NCBI RefSeq assembly: GCF_009389715.1
Contig: NC_052404.1
Location: forward strand, 10,858,480 to 10,922,479
Length of the DNA stretch: 64,000 nucleotides
Source of the DNA: Phoenix dactylifera
Taxonomy: Eukaryota; Streptophyta; Magnoliopsida; Arecales; Arecaceae
Direction of reading: 5' to 3'
The number at the start of each line of letters is the position of its first letter. Position 1 is the first letter of the stretch. Under the pieces are notes generated by a model that worked only from the letters and a program-made list of their open reading frames with translations, made no database searches and was not told the origin of the DNA. The position numbers were made by a program, and so were the translations under genes. This document shows positions 24,301-33,888 of the stretch, piece after piece.

Positions 24301-27013
24301 GCAGTTTGCCCCTTTTTATCAGTCCTTCGGGCAAGTTGTGGATCCTTTTCTAGCAATGCTTTTACAATTTCGACATGCCCCTGCCGAGCAGAAAAGTGAA
24401 GAGCATTTTTCCCATTGTTTTTTGACAGCTCAATTAAGCTAGCATCATGTGCTAGCAACAGATTCACTATTTCAGTATGACCTCTAGTTGCTGCAGATAT
24501 AAGCGGAGTTGCATTTGATGGACCAAATGTTCTGCAAAGGGTTGGGTCATGGTCCAAAAGTACCTTGACAATAGCTGCATATAACTAGTTAGTAACAGAT
24601 GTGCTACGTAAAAGGCGAAGAAATGGAGAAGAAAGATAGGGAGGGGGCTGGACCTTAAACAACAAATTAGAGGAGAGTAGGGTGAAGGGAGGTTGCTTAA
24701 ACATCAATTTGAGACTTATGAATAAGCAGAGTTTTTTTTCCTAAATTTGGTCAATCACCACAAGCATGGAGTTGCTACATTTGGAGCCAAGGTTCACCAT
24801 ACCGGTACCGGACTCTGTACCGGTACCACACTAGCATAGTGTCGGTACGGTACGGTGCAAAAAAATTTTGGCATACCGAAGATCGGTACGCCACCCGTAC
24901 CGGTACCAGTACCGAACCGGTATGGTATGGTACACCCAATACCGTCTGATACGGAACGACATACCATGTTTGAAGCTCATTTCAGCATTTATGGCTACAC
25001 CATCAATGGCAATAATTAACAAATTAATATCATCTTCAAGTGAATCACATCCAGCTCTATAGGTGTAGACTTGTCGGCTTGCACATTCAGCTTAATATTT
25101 GGTCCATAGCACCCTATGCGCAGAGTCAAACTAAAGATAAGAGAAACTTTAGAATTCTTAATACATATTTAAGGAGTACAGAGCTTCCCAATCTTTAACA
25201 GTCTGACAGCAATAATTCAAAACTTCAGCACCCTTCGTACCAATAATAAATAGAGTGAAATCATTCACGGAGGACACAATCGGAAGAAGGTTACCTCGTC
25301 CAGGCCAGGTTTAACTTAAAGTTGACCTACAAGAACAGCTAAAGACAAAAGCACAAATTTAACAAAAGAACTTGCACACTGATACAGAAAGAATTATCAG
25401 CAAGACTAAGTGAACAGCTTATATCACTGCAGAGTATAAGTTGGGCAGTTTGGACCATTGCTAAGACATACCTAATGTGTGCCAGTTACAAATCAACCAC
25501 TAGATGTCTTCTATTATCATGAATATTATCGACATAACACATGACTAATGATAACTGCACAAAGGTGTAAATTGTCACAAAACCATACATCAAGTAGGTA
25601 GTACAAAATTCTTGATGAAAACTTGTTGATAAGAGTGATTAGTGGGTTGCCTGCAACTTCACCAACAGAAGTACAAAACCCTCCTATCTCTGACCACCTA
25701 CACCAAATTTCATGATTCAATTTCAACCCGAACCTATTCGCTGATTTTAAGACCAAGCAAGTAACAAATAAATTTATCTGAGATAGAAAGGTGAGAAGCA
25801 CGCAGGTTTCTTATTCATCTGATAGATCAAGTACATTCAAGCTCTGCATCTAGTAGAGAAAAAGGATATTATAAAGAAGTATAAAGAGATGCAGGTAGCC
25901 AATCAATTCCAAAATTTTGAAAAAGAACTCTAGTGCAGTGATTAAGAGATTCATTAACATCTTTCTAGTGAGTCTCAAATCCAACTTGATTTCAGTTTTT
26001 CCCTCCTGAGGTCACCTGTCCAGCTTGGGACATAAGTTGTACACCAAACTAATTCAAGGGAAAAGCATACTTGTGAAAATTATAAAACCTTATAAGCCAT
26101 AACAAATTTGGTAAGGACAAACTATTCCAGACCAACGTAATAGATAAGACATGACTGAAATTAAACACATTCTAAGCTCCACTCACCTTGATGCCCTTCT
26201 CGCACAGCGATATGGAAAGCATCATAACCCGACCTGTTCTTCCTCAAAAGACTCTCCCGATCAGTGTACTTAAGCAGCTCGACCACCACGTCAAGGAACC
26301 CCTTCTCCGCTGCTATAAACAAAGCGGTCTCGTCCACTTCATTGATGTCATTCACGACCGCTGACCGAATCTCCGCCACCTCCGCATCGAATTCCGCCCC
26401 GACGGCCGTCCCCGTCATCTGGGCATCGATCTCGCCCAGGATCCGCCTCACTGCTGCCAGATCTCCTCGGTGCGCCGCCAAGTGAAGCTCCGTGTCGTTG
26501 TGCCGCCCGGTCACCTGCTTCACATACTTCTTTTTCCCGGCCTGGTCCATCTTTTTTCCCGAGTTTGAGAGCACCAGCGACGGCGACGCCTGGTCCATCC
26601 GCTTCCCGGAATTGGAGAGCACCAGAACCGGGGTGGCGGGCGACGCCGACGGTGACGCCTGGTCCATCTGCTTCCCGGAATTGGAGAGCACCAGAACCGG
26701 CCCGCAGGCAGACGCCGTCCGTAAAATCGGGGATGCCGACGGTGATCCCGGGTCCATCCGCTTGGCGGAGCTGGAGAGGACCAGCGCCGGTGAGTGCGCC
26801 GCCCGGGGCGACGGCGACGGGAGCGGCGAGTTGGGGCTCCGGCCGGGGCTGACGCTCGTCGTTCCCATCTCCAGATCCCTCTCTCCTCCTTCATCGAAAT
26901 CAATATAAATTAAAAAAAAAAAACCCATCAAAATTGGTTCGAAAAATCGGAAATTTAGACTAGAAAAAATGAGGAGAGGGTTTACCATCCTCCATCGTCG
27001 TCCTCTCCGCCAT
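21397..27013 (-). CDS. Ankyrin-repeat/PGG-domain membrane protein, ITN1-like
   Basis: Four minus-strand exons, 26986-27013, 26187-26888, 24165-24574 and 21397-22227, join in frame with GT-AG borders into 656 codons plus stop. Residues up to about 150 are low complexity, with several LVLSNSGKxMDQA segments. Ankyrin repeats follow at about 170-430 (DTELHLAAHRGDLAAV, NALHFSARQGHVEIV, GQTALHMAVKG). Then comes the PGG domain (VPGG near 506-509) and four predicted membrane segments at about 487-506, 524-548, 566-586 and 591-616. The family includes Arabidopsis ITN1, linked to salt and ABA/ROS responses at the plasma membrane; the role here is inferred by family. The start rests on splicing a 28-bp first exon, which gives MEDGGERDLEMG, resembling the family N-terminus. 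If that exon is untranslated, translation would begin at 26868 (MGTTSVSPG). The 26995 ATG is an equally good start. Confidence 0.9.
22322..22759 (-). mobile_element. TRIM element with 137-bp LTRs
   Basis: Direct repeats at 22322-22458 and 22623-22759 both begin TGTAACAAC and share GATGTGGGACTAAACACACG. Beside the second copy, GGCTCTGATACCA at 22608-22620 is the complement of TGGTATCAGAGCC, the tRNA-iMet primer site, so the element reads on the minus strand. A purine-rich tract (minus strand) at about 22459-22473 adjoins the other LTR. AGATA at 22317-22321 and 22760-22764 is a perfect 5-bp target duplication. The whole element is only 438 bp and non-coding. It lies in intron 3 of the ankyrin gene. 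Confidence 0.9.
24788..24968. mobile_element. GGTACC-rich hAT-type MITE (copy A)
   Basis: The 181-bp block begins CAAGGTTCACCATACCGG and ends CATACCATG, with imperfect inverted termini and a palindromic interior of GGTACC/CGGTAC motifs. Flanks TTTGGAGC (24780-24787) and TTTGAAGC (24969-24976) match at 7 of 8, an hAT-type 8-bp duplication. It lies in intron 2 of the ankyrin gene. Copy B is at 53522. Confidence 0.75.
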
Positions 27014-27060
27014 CGGTTCAAACCCTAGACGCGAATCGCCCTCGCTAGGGCTTCGAAGCC

Positions 27061-27964
27061 ATGGGTCTTGGACAGAAAAAAGACACGGCCGAAGAGAAAA
27101 AGAGAGACAGGACGAACGGGGCGAACGAGGAAAACAGAAAATTATATTTTTATCTGCATTTTAATGTTTCGTTTTTCTTGCTTTCATGGAAAATTCGCAT
27201 GAGACAACGAACTACCTGTTTCTTCACGTGGTTGCAGGGGATCGGGGTGGTGCGTTTCGCGCGAAAGAGGGATTCACCTTTCTTCCCGCGAATCCACCGT
27301 TGGATCGTCCATCACACAACTCTCAAAGCACTCCGAATTCGGCTCCCTCCATATTTGGGACGTGAAATCTTCGCGCGAAAGATCCAGGTGGATCGTGTCG
27401 GGGCCGGGTCTAGTTTGACCTGGAGCGGAACTTCAGTGGACTACGGGTCCGACGTTTGAATCCAGATGGAATTAAGTTTTGGGTTGGTCTCGATGAGGTC
27501 GGTCCTTAGTTTGGGTCCATACGACTCGATTTTATTGGTCGATCGAGTTCTATTAGGATATTGGTCTGATCTTGGAAAATCCATAGCCAAAGGTTTAGAT
27601 TTGTCCTCTGTTGAAACCTGGAGAAAATATAGGCTAAAATAAATCTAATCTTAATTAATATCTTGTTTCCTATCTGAAAATAACAACGGAATATCTTTTT
27701 GTCTTTTTCTTTGATGTCTAAAATGGATTTAAGAGTGTTTGGCGTTACATGAAAGTACTACTGTTACAGCTCAAAGTTTAGAGTGTTTGCCTGTATATTA
27801 TGCTATATACCTCTGCAGCTCAACTTGCATAGATTTGCAGTTCACACTAATGCCATTGGTCTACATTGAATTCATCCCTTTGCAATCTTTCGGTATAATT
27901 TTTTTACACTTTACGATCCATAGTATCATTGGCATCACAAATCAACTTAAGCGATCATTACTTC
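27061..27964. other. Upstream region of the ankyrin gene, no gene seen
   Basis: This is presumably promoter and spacer sequence. A ~50-bp segment at 27260-27310 (GCGAAAGAGGGATTCACCTT and on) recurs in diverged form at 48524-48573, so part of it is a dispersed repeat. I see no convincing TATA box or coding exon. Confidence 0.4.
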
Positions 27965-28855
27965 TGTTGCTGGAAATTGGACCCGGGGGCTGCCGCGAAC
28001 CGAGAAGGAAGGAGCTCTGCTGCCGGGACGGTTGGTGGCGGCGCGTCGACTGGTGGCGTCCTCCTGGAGAATCCTGCAAGAAAGCCGGTGGCCGGGCTTC
28101 CCGGCGCCGGCCCTCCGAAGCTTAAGTCAGAGGGGGCTAATACGTGGGAGGAGTCAAGGAGGAGAATGTTTGCTTCTGTCCCCCCCTCTGTCCGTCCCCC
28201 AGGTTCTCTTTTATAGAAAGATATTATGTTACCTGGGAGGTGACAGGGCAGTTTGTCTTTTTCATGATAATTGGGCACGATCATGCTCATTAATGGCGTT
28301 GTGGGGAATAAGGCCGGATCAGACCGGAGTCAGGGAGCTGTCATGGTTGATCGGACCCGTTGGGGTGGTTGAACCGCCGGCCGTGGTGGGCCTGGGGTTC
28401 GTAGATGGCAATTGCATTGATTGCTGAGTGAACCGGTGATCAGGGAGAGCCATACGCTTTGACGGTTCAGTGATTCGGAGATCATCTTGAGCCGTGTTCA
28501 TTTAATGGTTGAGTGCATCGGAGGCCCGCTGGGGTCATACGCATTAATGGTCAGGCGTGCCGAAGGCCTGCGGAGATCACGTGCTTTAATGGCTTAAGGA
28601 TGGTAACAGAGTACGGTGGAGTTGTGTATTTGGTTGTCGGGTCCTCTGGAGGATTAGGCGGAGGCTGGATATTTGGCTAAGGCACGGGCTCGGCACGGGT
28701 GCCGAGCCGAGCCGGTGGCTCGGCGGGGCGTCTCGTGGGGTCGGGCGCTTTTCTAGTTGACCGCTGGTCGGTGCTCCTTGGTTGGGTGCCTTTCTGGTCG
28801 GTGCTCTTTTGTCGAGCGCCTTTGGGCTGGCACGACTTGGGTTTTTCCCCCAACA
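27965..28855 (-). repeat. 3' LTR of the gypsy element (complete, 891 bp)
   Basis: The plus strand runs from TGTTGCTGG at 27965 to CCCCAACA at 28855. The first ~645 bp match 33246-33888. The TG...CA ends and the purine tract just outside 28855 define the boundary. Confidence 0.85.
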
Positions 28856-29686
28856 CTACCCCCCGACTTCCGAGTTCCAGCTGGCTACCAGCTTGAGCGT
28901 GGGAAGTAGTTTTAGTCGGGCCATTATGAGTTAAAGAAAATTTTGAATTATCGCGCACTTCGAGGTGCTTTTAATAGGCGACGTCTCTTCTTTCCCGAAA
29001 CGTCTCATTATTAGGGTACCTTCTTCGAAGCGTCCTTGCGTCGTGGGCTCAGGTAATAGCTTCCGTTGCTCGGACCTTCGACCAGTGGTATCGCCATGCT
29101 TATGTCTAGGATATGCTTAGGCTCAGGAGGTCTTTTCGAGCTTAGCTCAGAATTCGGCTGAGCCCTAGGACTAAGGGTCACTAGACTTGAACTTTCTAGT
29201 CAGACTTTGGACCCGGGCCTCAGGTTGCCGAGGCGGATGATTGGACTTTTTCCGACGACCGGGTTGAACGTCCGGCAGCTCGTGATGGGGATTCATCGAG
29301 CCGCCGGCATAAATTAGGCTATGGCTCGCTATCGAATAGTGCATGTGGGACGGGTGAGGCCGAGCGATGGTGAGGCCGAGCGATGATTGGCCCGACCAGG
29401 TACCTCGACGCTGGTCGGGGGTTTATTTGGGTAATTAATTAACCAAGAATGAAAATAAATGAATAAATGTAGAGACATTAATTGAACAGGTACCTGGTAC
29501 CGTGAGCGTCTTACGCCGAGGCTGTGAACTCTGCCTGGCGATTTTGAGGACGCTCTTCTGCTCGGAGTCCGTTCTTTGGGGACACCGGCATAGTAGAAGG
29601 ATCCAGTTGTCGTTAAAGACGTTTGTTGCCAATCACGGACTTTTCGTTGACCGCGAACAGGGGATCAAGTCGAGCTCAAAGATCGA

Positions 29687-30605
29687 TGGAGAACGAGCCG
29701 AGCTCGTTGGCCGATGGAGAACGAGCCGAGCTCGTTGGTCGGTGGAGACAGCATCCCGAAGTATCGGGGCATCCCGACCGTGGTCGGGGTAGGAGAATGA
29801 GCCGAACTCGTTGGCCGATGGAGAACGAGCCGAGCTCGTTGGCCGATGGAGAATGAGCCGAGCTCGTTGGTCGGTGGAGACCGCATCCCGAAGTATCGGG
29901 GCATCCCGACTATGGTCGGGGTAGGAGAACGAGCCGAGCTCGTTGGCCGGTGGAGACCGCATCCCGAAGTATCGGGGCATCCCGACCGTGGTCGGGGTAG
30001 GAGAACGAGCCGAGCTCGTTGGCCGATGAAGACCGCATCCCGAAGTATCGGGGCATCCCGACCGTGGTCGGGGTAGGAGAACGAGCCGAGCTCGTTGGCC
30101 GATGGAGAACGAGCCGAGCTCGTTGGCCGATGAAGACCGCATCTCGAAGTATCGGGGCATCCCGACCGTGGTCGGGGCAGGAGAACGAGCCGAGCACGTT
30201 GGCCGATGAAGACCGCATCCCGAAGTATCGGGGCATTCCGACCGTGGTCGGGGTAGGAGAACGAGCCGAGCTCGTTGGCCGATGGAGAACGAGCCGAGCT
30301 CGTTGACCGATGAAGACCGCATCCCGAAGTATCGGGGCATCCCGACCGTGGTCGGGGTAGGAGAACGAGCCGAGCTCGTTGGCCGATGGAGAACGAGCCG
30401 AGCTCGTTGGCCGGTGGAGACCGCATCCCGAAGTATCGGGGCATCCCGACCGTGGTCGGGGTAGGAGAACGAGCCGAGCTCGTTGGCCGATGGAGAACGA
30501 GCCGAGCTCGTTGGCCGATGAAGACCGCATCCCGAAGTATCGGGGCATCCCGACTGTGGTCGGGGTAGGAGAACGAGCCGAGCTCGTTGGCCGATGGAGA
30601 ATGTC
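29687..30605. repeat. Palindromic minisatellite, nine units of 76 or ~104 bp
   Basis: CGGGGCATCCCGAC or a close variant appears nine times between 29763 and 30545. The basic unit is 76 bp; several units carry an extra 28-bp copy of the GAGAACGAGCCGAGCTCGTT part. Each unit contains three short perfect hairpins: ACGAGC-CGA-GCTCGT, CCCGA-AGTA-TCGGG and CCCGACC-GT-GGTCGGG. Long open frames on both strands (up to 359 codons) are products of the repeat and are not genes. The array lies between the broken pol and the 3' LTR of the gypsy element. Confidence 0.9.
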
Positions 30606-30639
30606 CGAGCTCGTTTGTTTGGTGGAGATCAAGCCGGGC

Positions 30640-33212
30640 GAGGTATGCGCCATTTCTCGCTGGCTTTTTTGACGAGGACCACGTTGGCGAGCCACTCGGG
30701 ATAGGATATCTTCCGGATGAAGCCAGCCTCAAGGAGTTTGTCAACCTCCTCGGCTGCTGCTCGTTGTCGTTCAGGGGCGGCGCCTCGCTTCTTTTGTCGC
30801 ACGGGCTTGCAGGTTGGCTTTACTTGGAGCCGGTGGACCATGATCTCTGGATCTATCCCCGGCATATCCGCGGGCGACCATGCGAAGACGTCCATGTTGT
30901 CTCGCAAGAAGTTGACGAGGCAATCCCTTTCGCACTCATTGAGGCCAGAGCCGACCTGCACGGTTAGCTCGGAAAAGTTTTCGCGCAAAAAAACTTGGAT
31001 TAGTAGCTCACCACGCTCTACCCGCTTCTTCTGAGGGCTGACTCGTGCCTCCAGAGTTTTAGCTGAAGGCTGGTCGGTTGCGGGGATAGGCACCTCAGCT
31101 GGTCGCTTCGCCTCATGGGTCGCCATGTAGCATCGTCTGGCTACCGTCTGGTCCCCACGAGCTTCGCCAACTCCTTGGCTGGTGGGGAATCGCACGAGCA
31201 GGTGGCGAGTCGAGACCACTGCTCGGAGGGCGTTGAGACCTGGTCTTCCGAGGATGGCATTGTAGGCCGAGGGCAGGCGTATCACAAGGAAGCTCATCCT
31301 CACGGTACTTTCACGGGGGGGCGAGCCCGACCGTGACCAGGAGGTCGACCTCGCCCTCTACTGGGACTGAATCCCCAATAAATCCGACCAACGGAGCATT
31401 CATCCTCCGTAGTTGCTCCTCTGTCATCCCCATTTTACAGTAGGCATCAAAATACAAAACATTCGCCGAGCTTCCATTATCGATTAAGATGCGTTTTACA
31501 TCAAATCTATTTATAATCATGGAGATGACAACGGCATCATCGTGGGGAGTTTCGACTCCCTCCAGATCATTATCTGAGAAGGAGATGGCTTCCGAGGCGC
31601 GTAGGCGCTTCGAGGAGGTTCCTTCCCCTGAAGCTTCTCCAACCGAGGCCCCGCCTCGGATGGTGTTGATGGTGCCGGCGATGGGCCTGTTGGCATTTGA
31701 ACCTTCAGGCTGTGCGGCTCCCTCGGCTGGCTTCTTTTCTTCACGCCGGCCTCGCACGAATCGATCGAGCACCCCTCGGCGGATGAGCGCTTCGATCTCG
31801 TTCCGGAGCTGATAGCAGTCCTCAGTATCATGGCCGTGATCCCGATGGAAACGGCAGTACTTCTGAGGATCACGCCGAGCTCCGGAGTCTCGTTTCGGAG
31901 GTGGGAGCCGGATGTAATCCTGACCCTCAATCTCCATAAGGATTTCGGCCCGAGGAGCGGTGAGGGGAGTATAGTTTTCATACCTCCCTTCGGGTGCATG
32001 GGCCCGTGGTGGAAACCTCGGGCGGAGTGATGACCTCTGCTGAGGCAGTCCTCGTAGTCGGGGTGGACTCTTCAGGCGGGGCGGATTTTTGGCTCGGCGC
32101 GGGGACGGGCTTCTGGGCTGGCCACGCTCCTTGCGGCGTCTTTTCTGTTTCTTGGGGGTCTGCTCGGCCCCGCTCCGCCTAACAGCCACGGCTTCCTCAG
32201 CCTTGGCGTACTTCCGCGTCCGAACAAGCATTTCAGTGAGGTCCGCAGGAAAATTCTTCTCGATAGAGAAGAGGAACCTGTAAGACCGGGCTCCAGTCTT
32301 CAGTGCTGACATGGCGATTGACTGGTCCAGCTCCCGGACTTCCCATGTTGCGGCAGTAAACCGATCCAAGTACTCCCTGAGGGACTCTCTCTCCTTTTGT
32401 TTGATGTCTAGGAGGGAGTCCGATGTCCGCCGCTGGGGCTGGCTAGCGGCAAAATTACTGGCAAACTGCCTGCCGAGCTGCTCAAAGGAGGAAACAATAC
32501 TCGGCTTCAGCCCGGTAAACCAAAGCCGGGCCGGTCCTCGGAGCGTTGCTGGAAAAGCTTTGCACATTATGGCCTCCGAGGCTCCTTGTAGGGCCATTAA
32601 GACCCGATAACTTTCCAGGTGGTCAAGGGGGTCGGCCCTGCCGTTGTAAGGCTCCACCTGGGGCATCTTGAACCGTGGCGAGACTGGTTCGTCATCAATC
32701 TGCTGGGAAAAGGGGGATTTCGTGGTGAACTCAAAGTCACCATCACGTCCCAGTTTCCTTCCGTGGAGTGCCTGGATCTGGCGCTCCAGCTTCTCGACCT
32801 TCTTGTCGAGCTCATCATTCTGGGGGATCGCTGCAGCGGTCCGCTCCGGTGCGAGTTGCCCTGAAACTGACTCGGCCTCTGAGGGTTGTGGCCAGCCACC
32901 AGGGCCTCTAACTGGGTGTTCTCTCTAGAGGGAGGCCTGGACTTGAGAGTCCTGACCTCGAAGGGGAAGTCCGCTTGTACGAGGCTCCGGTTGAACTGGA
33001 GCCGGAGGGAGCAGTACCGTCGGGATGCCCCTGGGTTGCAAGCCTTGGACAGCGGTAGCCAAGGCCTGCACCTGTTGCACCAGGGCATCAAACTGCTCCG
33101 ACCGAACTTGAGGAGTTGACTCGGCCGGAGGCGGCGAGTTCTGGACAGAGTGTCCAGGACTAGGTGGAGGACGTCGAGAGGCATTGGAAGCCCCTTTACT
33201 TCTTAGTTTCAT
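30640..33212 (-). pseudogene. gag-protease-partial reverse transcriptase of the gypsy element
   Basis: The minus-strand coding begins near 33212 (MKLRSKGASNASRR). One in-frame TAG stands at about 32928-32930, after which the same frame continues into gag (PYNGRADPLDHLESY, ARLWFTGL). A zinc-knuckle-like CRFHRDHGHDTEDC and an aspartic-protease core ILIDNGSSANVLYF follow. A run of seven Cs at 31315-31321 shifts the frame. Coding resumes with MSFLVIRLPSAYNAILGRPG and enters reverse transcriptase (DVFAWSPADMPGID, SYPEWLANVVLVKK), breaking off near 30640 where the minisatellite begins. Ty3/gypsy membership rests on these motifs. The stop, the frame shift and the missing pol mean no complete polyprotein. 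Confidence 0.85.
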
Positions 33213-33245
33213 GGCAGCAACTCGGACCCTTCCTCTAGCGCCAAC

Positions 33246-33888
33246 TGTTGCTGGAAATTGGACCCGGAGGCTGCCGCGAACCGAGAGGGAAGGAGCTCTG
33301 CTGCCGGGACGGTGGGTGGCGGCGCGTCGACTGGTGGCGTCCTCCTGGAGAATCCTGCAAGAAAGTCGGTGGCCGGGCTTCCCGGCGCCGGCCCTCCGAA
33401 GCTTAAGTCAGAGGGGGCTAATACGTGGGAGGAGTCAAGGAGGAGAATGTTTGCTTCTGTCCCCCCCTCTGTCCGTCCCCCAGGTTCTCTTTTATAGAAA
33501 GATATTATGTTACCTCGGAGGTGACAGGGCAGTTTGTCTTTTTCGTGATAATTGGGCACGATCATGCTCATTAATGGCGTTGTGGGGAATAAGGCCGGAT
33601 CAGACCGGAGTCAGGGAGCTGTCATGGTTGATCGGACCCGTTGGGGTGGTTGAACCGCCGGCCGTGGTGGGCCTGGGGTTCGTAAATGGCAAGTGCATTG
33701 ATTGCTGAGTGAACCGGTGATCAGGGAGAGCCATACGCTTTGACGGTTCAGTGATTCGGAGATCATCTTGAGCCGTGTTCATTTAATGGTTGAGTGCATC
33801 GGAGGCCCGCTGGGGTCATACGTATTAATGGTCAGGCATGCCGAAGGCCTGCGGAGATCACGTGCTTTAATGGCTTAAGGATGGTAAC
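33246..33888 (-). repeat. 5' LTR of the gypsy element (truncated)
   Basis: It matches the 3' LTR from TGTTGCTGG to GGATGGTAAC at 33888, where the match stops abruptly. About 247 bp corresponding to the LTR's outer (5') end are missing, and unrelated LTR sequence follows. Confidence 0.85.

Larger units (their letters stand above)
27965..33888 (-). mobile_element. Decayed Ty3/gypsy LTR retrotransposon
   Basis: LTRs at 27965-28855 (3' LTR, complete) and 33246-33888 (5' LTR, truncated) share about 98% of aligned bases by eye. On the minus strand the full LTR begins TGTTGGGGG and ends CCAGCAACA. A polypurine tract (GTCGGGGGGTAG, minus) abuts the 3' LTR, and a primer-site candidate TTGGCGCTAGAGGAAGGG follows the 5' LTR. 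Inside are gag, protease and the start of reverse transcriptase (30640-33212). Most of reverse transcriptase, RNase H and integrase is absent; a palindromic minisatellite lies between the truncated pol and the 3' LTR. High LTR identity implies a fairly recent insertion. It is non-autonomous as it stands. Confidence 0.9.

Noticed and set aside
26264..26908. Plus-strand frames over the first exons of the ankyrin gene
   Set aside because: They are shadows of the minus-strand coding exon in GC-rich sequence.
29687..30605. CRISPR-like array
   Set aside because: The units are contiguous with no unique spacers, and the window is plant nuclear DNA.
29633..30744. Open frames of 235-359 codons over the palindromic repeat
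   Set aside because: All three frames on both strands are open because the repeat lacks stops. There is no domain, and the sequence lies within a transposon.
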